Under the pieces are notes generated by a model. That model was not told the origin of the DNA, ran no database searches, and was given only the letters and a program-made list of their open reading frames with translations. Positions 1-9,292 of a DNA stretch of 42,830 bases are shown here, piece by piece. Location: assembly GCA_013697005.1 (NCBI GenBank), contig JACCXM010000033.1, positions 1 to 42,830 on the forward strand. Reading direction: 5' to 3'. A program made the translations under genes and the position numbers. The stretch is from Chloroflexia bacterium (lineage in GTDB: Bacteria > Chloroflexota > Chloroflexia > Thermomicrobiales > UBA6265). Positions within the stretch are counted from its first letter, which is position 1, and every line of letters begins with the position of its first letter.

Positions 1-467
1 TCGATGACCTGCTTCGCCGCGGCCGGGCGGAACACAGGCAACGCTCGGCCGAACGCGGGAGCACGTTCGGCGTTCCGCTTCACAATGTCGAGACGCACCC
101 GTTCGATCGCGGCAGCGTCCTCCACGCCAAATCCTTCGATTCGAACAAGCGGCACCTGCGGGGATGCGAACCGAAGCGCTTCCGCCACGCGCGTGCCAGC
201 TCCCGTCCGTTCCGGGTCCCAGATCACCGCCGCATCTACCTTACCGACCGCGTCAAAGGACTCATCGACCGCGCGAAGCACCGTTGTATGGGCACCTTCA
301 TCACCTGTCAAAGCGAGGCCAAGACGACGTGCCTGCTCTTGCGTGGATCCAACTATGAGGAGTCGCGGTGTGATTTGCGCCTCTTCGCGAATGTCTTCGA
401 GGCTGACCTCCCGCAAAACGGCCATCATGGTGCGCATTGCGTTCACGGCGCCAAGTCGCTGGACCAT
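1..467 (-). CDS. Partial conserved protein, DUF697-like N-terminal part
   Basis: The start and about 155 codons are present; the 3' end lies beyond the window edge. Reverse-strand reading from ATG at 467 gives an open frame beginning MVQRLGAVNAMRTMMAVLRE, preceded by GGAGG about 6 nt upstream, which fixes the start. The only other long frames here are on the plus strand and are Ser/Arg/Ala-rich antisense shadows. The protein has a short helical lead, then PRLLIVGSTQEQARRLGLAL, resembling a P-loop-like or Rossmann-like beginning but with no intact Walker A. It then continues to LPVFRPAAAKQVI at the edge. The general pattern resembles Chloroflexota proteins annotated as DUF697 (YcjF/GTPase-associated membrane family), whose membrane part would lie outside the window. 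This assignment is from memory of the family style and is tentative. It lies 89 nt downstream of moeA on the same strand. Confidence 0.55.
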   Translation of the reverse strand, partial: MVQRLGAVNAMRTMMAVLREVSLEDIREEAQITPRLLIVGSTQEQARRLGLALTGDEGAHTTVLRAVDESFDAVGKVDAAVIWDPERTGAGTRVAEALRFASPQVPLVRIEGFGVEDAAAIERVRLDIVKRNAERAPAFGRALPVFRPAAAKQVI

Positions 468-556
468 TGTTCCTCCGGGAATGTCTTGCCGGACATTCCT
501 CGCCCAGCACGACTGAAATCAGGGAGACAGTCTACCGGGTGTGAACGTCGGCAGAT

Positions 557-1789
557 TTAAAGAACCATGGCGCGCAGCCGCATTCCTGGTTCCACTCGTT
601 CCACGTCTTCCGGAACGATCAACAATGCATCGGCCGCGGCGAGGGAACTGAGAATACCCGCGCCCTGATCCCCAACCACCGACGCAATTGCTGGTCCTTG
701 TTCCTGAGGTTTCAATGTTACCCGCACGTAGTGCCTTCGCCGCCCCCGGTTTTCGATCGGATCGGCCGACTGCACCTCCACGGTGCGCGGTGTCACATCG
801 GAATCTCCCAGCATCGTTCGCACCGCGGGACGACCGAAAAGCATGAAGCTCACCGCGGCAGCAACAGGGTTTCCAGGTAAACCAAGTAGCGGCGTGCCTG
901 CCACTGTTCCGAACGCCAGCGGTTTCCCCGGCTTCATCCGCACTTGCCATATCGCTATGTCTCCAACAGCGCGAAGCACATCTTTGACGAGATCGAAGTC
1001 ACCCCGGGAGACGCCTCCCGTCGTAACCACCAGGTCGAGTTCGCTGGCATCCGAGAGACAGGCAGTCAACTCGGACACAGTGTCACGGGCGATCCCCAGC
1101 AGTCGCACTCGCGCCCCCCATTCCCGGGCCATCGCAGCGATCACGAGCGCATTGCTGTCGCGGATCGTTCCCGGCTTAAGTGTGCTTCCCGCATCGACGA
1201 GCTCGTTACCAGTCGAGAGGACGCCGATAACGGGACGCCGATGGACCAGCACCGAGCGTTCGCCGGTAGCAGCAATGAGCCCCACCATTGCCGGTCTGAG
1301 CACCGTGCCCCGTGTGGCGACGACGTCCCCCGCGGAAACGTCCTCGCCCATCTCGCGAATGTTTTCGCGCGGAGCGGCGGCGCTATACACTCGCACGGAG
1401 CGCCGATCGCGATACTCTCCAGTCTGCAATTCGTCGATTTCTTCGAACCGCACCACCGCGTCCGCGCCATCGGGCATGGGCGCTCCGGTCATGATTCGGA
1501 TCGCATGGCCCACTTCCAACCGTGCCGCGCTGCGATCCCCGGCTGCGACATTCGCGGCGACGGGTAGTTCGATCGGATCCGATCGGCTCGCCGCTAGCGT
1601 GTCAACAGATCGCACCGCATAACCGTCCATCGCCGAATTGCGAAATGGAGGAACGTTGTCGCGAGCAACAACATCGGAGGCCAGAACGCGGTTCGCTGCA
1701 TCACGCGGAGCAACCGCCTCCGCCGGCAATGGCGCGAACGCCCTCAAAACCACCTTCAGCGCGGAATCGACGTCGAGCATGCGGGACAT
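557..1789 (-). CDS. moeA: Molybdopterin molybdenumtransferase MoeA
   Basis: Catalyses insertion of molybdate into adenylylated molybdopterin, the last step of molybdenum cofactor synthesis, in the cytoplasm. The 410-residue length is normal for MoeA. Family signatures are in order: PPFRNSAMDGYAV (about residues 47-59), TGAPMPDGADAVV (101-113), the STGNELV segment (192-198), the MPT-binding TTGGVSRGDFD loop (256-266), MKPGKPLAFG (285-294) and LLGLPGNPVAA (301-311). A C-terminal MoeA domain IV follows. It lies 62 nt downstream of mdh on the same strand and upstream of the partial gene at the window edge. No moaA, moaC or mobA is nearby. A molybdopterin hydroxylase subunit at 34464-36758 is a plausible client of the cofactor. 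The start has only a weak ribosome-binding site; a second ATG three codons in is possible. Confidence 0.95.
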   Translation of the reverse strand: MSRMLDVDSALKVVLRAFAPLPAEAVAPRDAANRVLASDVVARDNVPPFRNSAMDGYAVRSVDTLAASRSDPIELPVAANVAAGDRSAARLEVGHAIRIMTGAPMPDGADAVVRFEEIDELQTGEYRDRRSVRVYSAAAPRENIREMGEDVSAGDVVATRGTVLRPAMVGLIAATGERSVLVHRRPVIGVLSTGNELVDAGSTLKPGTIRDSNALVIAAMAREWGARVRLLGIARDTVSELTACLSDASELDLVVTTGGVSRGDFDLVKDVLRAVGDIAIWQVRMKPGKPLAFGTVAGTPLLGLPGNPVAAAVSFMLFGRPAVRTMLGDSDVTPRTVEVQSADPIENRGRRRHYVRVTLKPQEQGPAIASVVGDQGAGILSSLAAADALLIVPEDVERVEPGMRLRAMVL

Positions 1790-1851
1790 CTAACTACGGT
1801 CGTTGGACAACGGTTGTGTCGGATCCTGGCGCGGTAAAGCCCCCGCTGCCG

Positions 1852-2829
1852 TCAGGCATCGGGCTCGCCATTCGAGGCAAGGCGCGCCATCGTGTCGACT
1901 AGGTCCTTGACGGCGGCGGCTGATTGCTGGAGCGCAGCAGTCTCCTCTGGCAACAAGGAAAGCGGAATAATCTGACGCACCCCACCATGTCCGAGCTTCA
2001 CCGGCACGCCGACGAACAGGCCGTCGATTCCAAATTCACCTTGCAGATAGACACTACACGGCAGGATTCGGCGCTTATCGAGCAGGATCGAGTCGATCAT
2101 TTCCACCACCGATGCCCCGGGCGCTTGGTAGGCACTACCTGTCTTTAGCAAAGCCACGATCTCCGCGCCGCCGGAGGCGGTGCGCTCCTCCAGCGCTTTT
2201 ACCTGCTCTGGTTCGAGAATATCCGTGATCGGCACTCCCGCCACCGTCGAATAACGCGAAATGGGAACCATCGTGTCGCCATGACCACCCAGCACCATGG
2301 CGCTCACGTCCTCAACGGACACATCTGTTGCTTCGGCAATGAACGCCCGGAATCTGGCGGAATCGAGTACTCCTGCCATCCCAATGACGCGCTCTCGCGG
2401 CAGTCCCGCGGCCGCGAATGCCACGTGGCACATGGCATCCAGCGGATTTGACACGACGATGAAGATCGCGTTGGGCGAATTTCGCACCGCTTGCTCGGTT
2501 ACTGAGCGGACGATTCCCATATTCGTTCGCAAGAGGTCGTCGCGGCTCATCCCCGGTTTGCGCGCAATGCCCGAGGTGATGACTACGATGTCCGAGTCCC
2601 CCGTTTCCTCGTAGGCGTTAGTCCCCGTCAGTGCGCTATCGTATCCAAGCACCGGCGCCGATTGCGCCAGATCGAGCGCTTTTCCCTGCGGCAGCCCGTC
2701 GACGACATCTAGCAGCACGATATAGGCATAGTCGCGGAGTGCCAGGTATTGCGCCACCGCGCCGCCTACCATTCCGGTGCCGATGATCGTAACTTTTGGC
2801 CTTCCTTCTCCGCCTCTTCCCATCGCCAT
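1852..2829 (-). CDS. mdh: Malate dehydrogenase (LDH-like type)
   Basis: NAD-dependent interconversion of malate and oxaloacetate in the TCA cycle; cytoplasmic. The 325-residue protein opens with the dinucleotide-binding GTGMVG loop (about 18-23) and an acidic residue after the second strand (LLDVVDG), which favours NAD. The substrate loop [10 protein letters not shown] (about 87-96) carries the arginine typical of malate rather than lactate dehydrogenase. VSNPLD, the aspartate in GVLDSAR and the catalytic histidine in GGHGDTM (about 181-187) are present. The start at ATG 2829 is chosen because AGGAA lies about 12 nt upstream. A GTG at 2838 and an ATG at 2823 are alternatives differing by only a few codons. 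It is the first gene of a probable mdh-moeA unit. Transcription would begin in the 227-nt gap shared with the divergent tRNA cluster. Confidence 0.96.
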   Translation of the reverse strand: MAMGRGGEGRPKVTIIGTGMVGGAVAQYLALRDYAYIVLLDVVDGLPQGKALDLAQSAPVLGYDSALTGTNAYEETGDSDIVVITSGIARKPGMSRDDLLRTNMGIVRSVTEQAVRNSPNAIFIVVSNPLDAMCHVAFAAAGLPRERVIGMAGVLDSARFRAFIAEATDVSVEDVSAMVLGGHGDTMVPISRYSTVAGVPITDILEPEQVKALEERTASGGAEIVALLKTGSAYQAPGASVVEMIDSILLDKRRILPCSVYLQGEFGIDGLFVGVPVKLGHGGVRQIIPLSLLPEETAALQQSAAAVKDLVDTMARLASNGEPDA

Positions 2830-3003
2830 GGCAGCCACACTTTCCTATACGATCCACCGCGCCTGGCATCCGCCCGCGCACGCTAATCAATTTCTCAGGT
2901 GAGAGAAAGCATACGCCCTCTCCCGCGGCTTGGCCGCGGTTCTTCCTGCTCCCCGGCGCCCCGTATCTGCTGAGCGGCCGGAGCATCGGTGAATTGCTAT
3001 CGG

Positions 3004-3033
3004 TTGACTCCCCGTACTGGCGATCCTTATAAT
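3004..3033 (+). promoter_or_regulatory. Sigma-70-type promoter of tRNA cluster
   Basis: TTGACT (3004-3009) and a perfect TATAAT (3028-3033) are separated by 18 nt. The -10 lies 23 nt before the first base of tRNA-Leu(GAG), so transcription would start near 3040 with a very short 5' leader. This is the closest match to consensus seen in the window, as expected for a stable-RNA promoter. Confidence 0.85.
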
Positions 3034-3056
3034 CGCGCGGTGCCGTGCAAAGCCTT

Positions 3057-3141
3057 GCCCAGGTGGCGGAACTGGCAGACGCGCTAGCTTGAGGGGCTAG
3101 TGCCCGATTAGGGCGTGAAGGTTCAAATCCTTTCCTGGGCA
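3057..3141 (+). tRNA. tRNA-Leu (GAG)
   Basis: Class II tRNA of 85 nt with a long variable arm. Acceptor GCCCAGG (3057-3063) pairs with CCTGGGC (3134-3140), and the discriminator A is at 3141. The anticodon stem-loop GCTAG-CTTGAGG-GGCTAG region exposes GAG, reading CUC/CUU leucine codons. The T-arm GGTTCAAATCC is canonical. The 3' CCA is not encoded (the following bases are CCG), so it needs CCA-adding enzyme. It is first in the Leu-Val-Phe cluster. Confidence 0.95.
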
Positions 3142-3159
3142 CCGCTTCCCGCCAGCCAT

Positions 3160-3235
3160 GGGCGATTAGCTCAGCTGGAAGAGCGCCACGTTTACACCGT
3201 GGATGTCAGAGGTTCGAGCCCTCTATCGCCCACCA
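3160..3235 (+). tRNA. tRNA-Val (TAC)
   Basis: A 76-nt tRNA including encoded CCA (3233-3235). Acceptor GGGCGAT (3160-3166) pairs with ATCGCCC (3225-3231). The D-arm is GCTCAGCTGGAAGAGC, the anticodon arm has CACGT/ACCGTG with the loop exposing TAC, and the T-arm GGTTCGAGCC is canonical. It is 18 nt downstream of tRNA-Leu(GAG). Confidence 0.96.
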
Positions 3236-3253
3236 GCCGGGCCGGCACGTATC

Positions 3254-3326
3254 GCCAAGGTAGCTCAGTTGGTAGAGCTCACGACTGAAAATCGTGCGGT
3301 CGGCAGTTCGAGTCTGCCCCTTGGCA
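3254..3326 (+). tRNA. tRNA-Phe (GAA)
   Basis: A 73-nt tRNA with acceptor GCCAAGG (3254-3260) pairing with CCTTGGC (3319-3325), discriminator A at 3326 and no complete encoded CCA. The anticodon stem CACGA/TCGTG encloses loop CTGAAAA, giving anticodon GAA. The D-arm GCTCAGTTGGTAGAGC and T-arm CAGTTCGAGTCTG are canonical. It is the last member of the cluster; I see no obvious terminator before the convergent sulfurtransferase gene ends at 3347. Confidence 0.96.
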
Positions 3327-3346
3327 CCCCTCCCACACCCCGCATA

Positions 3347-4231
3347 TCACGCTGATCCCTCGACCACCGGTAACTCGGGCCGCTCCCCCCATTCATTCCA
3401 GGAACCGTCGTAATTCGCCCAAGACCCATGACCGATACGATCGAGCGCGAACAGGATTGCGGTCGCTGTTACGCCGCCATTGCAATAGGTGATGACAGGC
3501 ATGCCAGACTTCACTCCGCCAGCAGCGAGGACGTGCTGTAACTCCTCATCCTTCTTCCAGGTGCCGTCGTCGGCGAAGAGCGATTTCGCCCAGATATTCA
3601 CCGCCGAAGGCACATGCCCTCCCCGCGCCCCCCGCCGCACCGCCCCGGAATACTGGCCAGGATCGCGAGCATCGACGATCAGTGCATCACCCGCACGTAC
3701 TTTCGCCAGTAACCCATCGCTATCGACTCGCAAATTGCCGTGCTCCCGTGGCGTGAATTGACGTCGCTCAGGCTCCGAAACCGCTTGCGTGAGCGGGAGC
3801 CCGAGCGCCTTCCAGCGATTGAATCCTCCATCGAGAACTGCCGCGCGATCGTGTCCATAGTATTTCAGCGCCCACCACAACCGGGTCGCGAAATGACCTC
3901 CCGTGTGATCGACGATCACGACGTCGGTCGCGTCGCCGACCCCACGCTCGCTCATGGCGGTAGAAAATAGGTCAGATTTCGCCAACTGAACCTTGACCGC
4001 GCAGTCCTGGTCAGTGATGTCCAGGGTCCAGTCGACATACGTGGACCCCGGAATATGTTCGGCCAGGTATTCCTCGCCTGCCGCCACATATTCCGCACGC
4101 TGTTCGCCGTTGCCAAGATCTTGCGTGTTCACATACCCACGGATGTCGACCACCTGCACATCTGGATCATCCAGATGCGTCACTAACCACTCCGGGCCGA
4201 CAAGCGTTCCTGGCAACGAAGTCGGAGACAT
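3347..4231 (-). CDS. Sulfurtransferase, tandem rhodanese domains
   Basis: Transfers sulfane sulfur from thiosulfate or 3-mercaptopyruvate to a thiophilic acceptor. The 294-residue protein has two rhodanese domains. The N-terminal copy begins VGPEWLVTHLDDPDVQVVD and carries a non-cysteine residue in VIVDHTGGHFATR, so it is inactive. The C-terminal copy ends with the active-site loop YCNGGVTATAI, whose CxGGVTA form resembles 3-mercaptopyruvate sulfurtransferases (CGSGVTA) more than thiosulfate sulfurtransferases (CRxGxR). The start at ATG 4231 is supported by GGAG about 8 nt upstream (minus strand). The open frame continues upstream to 4603, but that extension is antisense to two tRNA genes and is spurious. 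The gene stands alone between two tRNA groups; its true sulfur donor is not determinable. Confidence 0.9.
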   Translation of the reverse strand: MSPTSLPGTLVGPEWLVTHLDDPDVQVVDIRGYVNTQDLGNGEQRAEYVAAGEEYLAEHIPGSTYVDWTLDITDQDCAVKVQLAKSDLFSTAMSERGVGDATDVVIVDHTGGHFATRLWWALKYYGHDRAAVLDGGFNRWKALGLPLTQAVSEPERRQFTPREHGNLRVDSDGLLAKVRAGDALIVDARDPGQYSGAVRRGARGGHVPSAVNIWAKSLFADDGTWKKDEELQHVLAAGGVKSGMPVITYCNGGVTATAILFALDRIGHGSWANYDGSWNEWGERPELPVVEGSA

Positions 4232-4250
4232 CTGGCACTCCTGCAACTCC

Positions 4251-4279
4251 TTGACGAGGATTCTGAGCCTCACTATCAT
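4251..4279 (+). promoter_or_regulatory. Promoter of tRNA-Gly
   Basis: TTGACG (4251-4256) and TATCAT (4274-4279) are separated by 17 nt, and the -10 ends 17 nt before the tRNA-Gly 5' base. It lies immediately upstream of and opposite to the sulfurtransferase start, so the divergent genes share this short region. Confidence 0.7.
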
Positions 4280-4296
4280 ACTGCGACGGAAGCGAC

Positions 4297-4371
4297 GCGG
4301 AAGTGGCTCAGTGGTAGAGCATCTCCTTGCCAAGGAGAAGGTCGCGGGTTCGAATCCCGTCTTCCGCTCCA
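4297..4371 (+). tRNA. tRNA-Gly (GCC)
   Basis: A 75-nt tRNA including encoded CCA (4369-4371). Acceptor GCGGAAG (4297-4303) pairs with CTTCCGC (4361-4367), with discriminator T at 4368. The anticodon arm TCTCC/GGAGA has loop TTGCCAA, giving anticodon GCC. The T-arm CGGGTTCGAATCCCG is canonical. A Rho-independent terminator begins 6 nt downstream, so this is probably a single-gene transcript. Confidence 0.96.
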
Positions 4372-4376
4372 TCGTC

Positions 4377-4401
4377 ACCCGGGCCTCGCCCGGGTCTTTT
4401 T
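4377..4401 (+). terminator. Rho-independent terminator after tRNA-Gly
   Basis: The 8-bp stem ACCCGGGC (4377-4384) / GCCCGGGT (4388-4395) with loop CTC is followed by CTTTTT (4396-4401). It is positioned directly after the tRNA-Gly CCA end. Confidence 0.88.
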
Positions 4402-4453
4402 GTGCGCGGCGATGGACGGGCGATGTATGCTCTGCCAACGTCTCTCGATCGGC

Positions 4454-4541
4454 GCGGGCGTGGCGGAATGGCAGACGCCGCGGTCTTAAAAACCGCTGAG
4501 GGGCAACCCTCGTGCGGGTTCGAATCCCGCCGTCCGCACCA
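4454..4541 (+). tRNA. tRNA-Leu (TAA)
   Basis: An 88-nt class II tRNA including encoded CCA (4539-4541). Acceptor GCGGGCG (4454-4460) pairs with CGTCCGC (4531-4537) with one G-U pair. The anticodon stem GCGGT/ACCGC encloses loop CTTAAAA, giving anticodon TAA. The long variable arm GAGGGGCAACCCTC and T-arm CGGGTTCGAATCCCG are present. A TATGCT at 4426-4431 could be its -10, but no good -35 is seen. Confidence 0.95.
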
Positions 4542-4605
4542 GAGTGATCGCCAATTCGGCCACCGCCGCCGGCATCGCGGCCTTCAGGAGTCGAGCAACT
4601 CACCC

Positions 4606-4896
4606 ATGGCGATGGATATCACCAAAGGATCCACCCGAGTCTACATCGACCCCAAGCGCTGCATCGCCAACGCCAAATGTACGACTGCCGCTCCCGGCGT
4701 CTACGTCCTCGATGAAGAGACTGGCGTTGCCGTCATCGAGAACCCGGATGACGCCACCATCGATCAGCTCTTCGCCGGCGCACGCGCATGTCCAACCCAG
4801 GCCATCATCATCGAGCAGTTTGGCCGGCGACTGTTTCCCACTATCCTCACCCCCATGTTTGGCGCAGGCAAGAATAGCGATGAGAGCGATTCATGA
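4606..4896 (+). CDS. Small single-cluster ferredoxin
   Basis: A 96-residue soluble electron carrier. Only three cysteines are placed for cluster binding: C-x5-C in RCIANAKC (about residues 18-24), with asparagine where a 4Fe-4S ferredoxin would have its second cysteine, and the distal CPTQAIII (about 64-71). This CxxNxxC...CP layout is that of monocluster [3Fe-4S] ferredoxins that often serve cytochromes P450, or of [4Fe-4S] forms with a non-cysteine ligand. Neither can be decided from sequence. The C-terminal tail is polar. The start at ATG 4606 gives the usual family N-terminus; a second ATG at 4612 is possible, and the nearest GGAG is about 15 nt upstream. The last four bases overlap the start of the phosphoesterase gene (ATGA), indicating translational coupling. 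No P450 or other obvious partner is adjacent. Confidence 0.85.
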   Translation: MAMDITKGSTRVYIDPKRCIANAKCTTAAPGVYVLDEETGVAVIENPDDATIDQLFAGARACPTQAIIIEQFGRRLFPTILTPMFGAGKNSDESDS

Positions 4897-6233
4897 CCGG
4901 GCGCGCGATATCGTCTCGACATGCCGTGGCGGTCGTGGTGGCGCTGACAGTGTGTCTGTCCCTTCTTCGTCTCACGTTCTTGAACATCTCGGCCCAGCAA
5001 GCCACCCCATCCGCATCTCCGGCATCAGATGACGTAGCCGGTCAGTTACCCCCAGCGTGGTTGGAGTTCGGTCCCGGCGGACTGCTAATCGCCAGAGTCA
5101 TCGTCGATGGTGCTTGCCCTCCACTGACCCTCGAAGGTCTCGACCTCGCGATGACTCGGCGCACAACACCGACTGCAGCCTTCCCCGTCATTGCGTGCGA
5201 AGCAACCATTCCTTTCGGTACCGACACGGCCACGATCGCCGACCAGACACTTCCGCTTCCCTCCGGTTCCCTGCAGCGGATCGCCGTGATCGGCGATACC
5301 GGTTGCCGGTTGAACGACTGGGAAAAACGATATCAAAGCTGCAATGACCCCCAGCAATGGCCCTTTGCGCAAGTAGCAGCGTCGGTCGCGGCCTGGCAGC
5401 CGGATCTAATTGTTCACGTTGGTGATTACCTCTACCGCGAGAGCCCCTGTCCGGCACTGGGATTCGATTGCCAAGGAAGTCCATTCGGCGACAACTGGGC
5501 GACCTGGAATGCCGACTTCTTCGCCCCGGCCTCGTCGCTCCTCGCTGCTGCCCCCTGGGTGTTCATACGCGGCAATCATGAAACGTGCGAGCGCAGCCCT
5601 GAAGGCTGGTTCGCCTATCTCGACACCCGTGCCTATCAATCGTCCTGTCAACAATTCACACAACCATACGTGGCGCCATTGAACGGTGTTTCGTTGGCAG
5701 TCATCGACTCCGCTGAAGCCGGTGATACGAAAGTCACACCGGACGAGCAAACGCAATATGCCCAGCAGTTCGCGGTGCTCGGGGCGATGGCGCCCACTGG
5801 CTCGTGGCTGGTGACGCACCGGCCAGTCTGGGGCATTCTGGAAGGCAAAACTGACGAGTTCGAAGTGGAAAATGCCAGTTACCAGGCCGCCACTGATGGC
5901 TCGCTCGAGGGCGATTACGCCCTCATCATTTCAGGACATATTCACGCCGCTGAGTCGATTGCGTTCGACGAAGATTCGGGCAAACAGCCGCAAATCATTT
6001 CTGGCAACGCTGGCACCGCCCTCGATGGACTTCCCACCGCGAGCCCGGCCGCCGGTGTGCTGAACGATTCCACTGTCGCGCAGGCCGAAACGCTCTCGGA
6101 ATTTGGCTTTCTCACACTTGAATCCGACGGCGAGAACTGGCACGCCACCCAGCGCGGCGCCAGCGGCGAGCCACTGCTCGAGTGCTTCCTCGACGTGCCT
6201 GAGATGGTCTGCGCTGCGGCTGACGCTGGATAG
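4893..6233 (+). CDS. Secreted calcineurin-like metallophosphoesterase
   Basis: A 446-residue predicted extracytoplasmic phosphoesterase. The N-terminus has basic residues, a hydrophobic stretch (about 11-30, AVAVVVALTVCLSLL) and then Ala/Ser/Pro-rich sequence typical of a signal peptide or membrane anchor followed by a linker. The dimetal phosphoesterase motifs appear in order: AVIGDTG (D, metal), VHVGDYLY (GD), FIRGNHETC (GNHE), WLVTHRPVWG (H) and ISGHIHAAE (GHxH). Several extra cysteines suggest disulfides, consistent with export. The substrate is unknown; the family includes purple acid phosphatase-like and Icc-like enzymes. It overlaps the ferredoxin gene by 4 nt. No strong terminator is seen directly after it; the next 0.7 kb is gene-free. 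Confidence 0.88.
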   Translation: MTGRAISSRHAVAVVVALTVCLSLLRLTFLNISAQQATPSASPASDDVAGQLPPAWLEFGPGGLLIARVIVDGACPPLTLEGLDLAMTRRTTPTAAFPVIACEATIPFGTDTATIADQTLPLPSGSLQRIAVIGDTGCRLNDWEKRYQSCNDPQQWPFAQVAASVAAWQPDLIVHVGDYLYRESPCPALGFDCQGSPFGDNWATWNADFFAPASSLLAAAPWVFIRGNHETCERSPEGWFAYLDTRAYQSSCQQFTQPYVAPLNGVSLAVIDSAEAGDTKVTPDEQTQYAQQFAVLGAMAPTGSWLVTHRPVWGILEGKTDEFEVENASYQAATDGSLEGDYALIISGHIHAAESIAFDEDSGKQPQIISGNAGTALDGLPTASPAAGVLNDSTVAQAETLSEFGFLTLESDGENWHATQRGASGEPLLECFLDVPEMVCAAADAG

Positions 6234-6949
6234 GAACCCCGACCTTCAAGCATTCCAACTCGCCATAATTGTCAGTTTTTACGTAGCCTAAGCTACAAAT
6301 TGAGCCACGCAACCACGCCAATATCTACGAAGGTGGCACTAAAACCCGTCCCCAAAGGGTCTTATTAAGGAGAGGGGATGAACACGGACGCGGTCGGACA
6401 CCGTCGACACCACCGCGCCACGCATTCCTGCCCCGGCCCAACGCCCTGGTCCGGGAGCCCGCCTCGGTCAGCAGTGGCCACGGGAGGTACGGCCGTATCT
6501 CCTTCCGGTTGCTGCGCGCACCGACGCGGTCCCGCTCCTGAGTCGACCCGTCGTGTTGCTCATGGCTGACGTATTCCGCCACCGTGCTGGGTCGGATCAT
6601 TTCCGGGCGCGCGCTCCCCGTCGTGGGGGGTCCGCTCCTCTTCCCGGCCTGCTCCAGCAGGTAGCAGCCCAGGGCGTTGGGCGCCGGGGGGTTCCGGCGG
6701 TCCCGGCTCGGTGCGGTGACCACCTCTCCTCAACGCATCGTCTGGCACGTCGCTGGATGGGAGAGCTGCGCCCGACTCCCGCTTGACACCGGAGTGCTCT
6801 CAGGGAAAGGGGTTGGGGTGAGGGTTTCTCAGACTGCGGCGATCGCCCTCCGCGCCCGCGTGCCGAGATTGGCACTACATGAGCGTGGTCCCCATGTGCC
6901 CGGATTACCGTGACAGGGGATTGCGAGGAATCTTTCAGTTCCTCGACGC
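6234..6949. other. Gene-free, GC-rich stretch of unknown nature
   Basis: About 700 nt separate the phosphoesterase from the groL terminator. The first 100 nt are ordinary intergenic sequence with a small inverted repeat, GTAGC-CTAA-GCTAC (6283-6296). From about 6330 to 6900 the composition becomes G/C-rich. Frames are open on both strands but the translations are Arg/Pro/Gly-rich, with no recognisable domain and no convincing start signals. A purine-rich GGGAAAGGGGTTGGGGTGAGGG segment lies near 6805-6826, a sequence style often seen in dispersed intergenic repeats of many bacteria. An 8-bp direct repeat TGGCACTA occurs at 6334-6341 and 6870-6877, but an 8-mer repeat is expected by chance over this length. 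I cannot call a gene here; a dispersed non-coding repeat or decayed insertion is the best guess. Confidence 0.5.
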
Positions 6950-6981
6950 AAAAAGAGAGGGCGGCCCCGGGGCCGCCCTCT
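6950..6981 (-). terminator. Rho-independent terminator of groES-groL
   Basis: On the minus strand a very strong GC hairpin, with arms AGAGGGCGGCCC and GGGCCGCCCTCT (6956-6981), is followed by TTTTTGCG. It starts about 31 nt after the groL stop codon. Confidence 0.9.
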
Positions 6982-7012
6982 GCTTGCCTGCTGTCAGATA
7001 TGTCGATCTGGA

Positions 7013-8644
<1,632 letters not shown>

Positions 8645-8704
8645 TTACCTCCGCTGATTTCCTGCGAGTCGAATAATGTGCCGCGTGCCTGTTCCGAACC
8701 TCGA

Positions 8705-9025
8705 TTAGTCCTCGACCTTGGCAAGAATGTCCTTCTCGGAGAGGATGAGGTACTCGACCTCCTCATATTTGAATTCGGTCCCACCATACTTGGCGAAAAG
8801 CACCGAGTCCCCGACCTTGACATCCATCGGAATCCGCTCGCCGTCATCATCCCGGCGGCCCATGCCCACCGCGATCACGCTTCCTCGCTGCGGCTTCTCT
8901 TTGGCAGTATCAGGGATGACGATTCCCGACTTCGTTGTCTCTTCGCGGTCCGCTGGCTGCACGACCACGCGGTCACCCAGCGGCTGCAGCTTGACGGCAG
9001 TCGCCGTCCCATTTGACTTCGCCAC
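8705..9025 (-). CDS. groES: 10-kDa co-chaperonin GroES
   Basis: The heptameric lid of the GroEL chamber. The 106-residue protein has the canonical core [17 protein letters not shown], the mobile loop [15 protein letters not shown] and the C-terminal [18 protein letters not shown] choose the GTG at 9025 (giving [14 protein letters not shown]) because an AGGAGG lies about 10 nt upstream. The longer reading from TTG at 9046 would put that ribosome-binding site inside the gene. It is the first gene of the two-gene chaperonin operon, directly controlled by CIRCE. Confidence 0.97.
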   Translation of the reverse strand: MAKSNGTATAVKLQPLGDRVVVQPADREETTKSGIVIPDTAKEKPQRGSVIAVGMGRRDDDGERIPMDVKVGDSVLFAKYGGTEFKYEEVEYLILSEKDILAKVED

Positions 9026-9097
9026 GTCTCCTTGTCCTCCTACCAATCGACCGATCCAAGTCCTGCCTCACACGAGGCGGAACGTTTGACTTTGCCA

Positions 9098-9126
9098 AGC
9101 GTAGCAGCCCGTTTAGCACTCTGCAA
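9098..9126 (-). promoter_or_regulatory. Promoter of groES-groL overlapping CIRCE
   Basis: On the minus strand, -35 TTGCAG (9126-9121), a 17-nt spacer and -10 TACGCT (9103-9098). The -35 box lies within the CIRCE operator, so a bound repressor would block RNA polymerase. Confidence 0.65.
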
Positions 9127-9139
9127 GGGTGAGTGCTAA
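9113..9139. promoter_or_regulatory. CIRCE operator (HrcA binding site)
   Basis: TTAGCACTC (9113-9121), nine spacer bases and GAGTGCTAA (9131-9139) match the CIRCE consensus in both arms with no mismatch. CIRCE is the binding site of the heat-shock repressor HrcA. hrcA itself is not in the window. Confidence 0.97.
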
Positions 9140-9292
9140 ATCGGGTGTCGTCGCTGCCCGCCACTTCGGCCGCGGCGAATCAAGTGGGGCACGCCCAATA
9201 CGCCATGTTAGAATCACTGGTCACTGAGGAGATTCCGGGACATCCCTTTTTGAAGCGGCACTCCCGTTCGATGGATGCGGCGAGGGCTTCGC

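Noticed and set aside
4-516. Plus-strand open frame of 170 codons at the window start
   Set aside because: Composition is Ser/Arg/Ala/Thr-rich and it is antisense to a minus-strand frame that has a good ribosome-binding site and a protein-like sequence.
4232-4603. N-terminal extension of the sulfurtransferase frame
   Set aside because: It lies antisense to tRNA-Gly and tRNA-Leu(TAA); the internal ATG at 4231 has its own ribosome-binding site and starts the family-typical sequence.
6325-6723. 132-codon minus-strand ORF in the gene-free block
   Set aside because: No ribosome-binding site, no domain, and equally open frames on the other strand, as expected for GC-rich non-coding DNA.
6334-6877. 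Target-site duplication of a mobile element (TGGCACTA twice)
   Set aside because: 8-bp repeats are expected by chance within about 600 nt, and no terminal inverted repeats or transposase remnants are recognisable.
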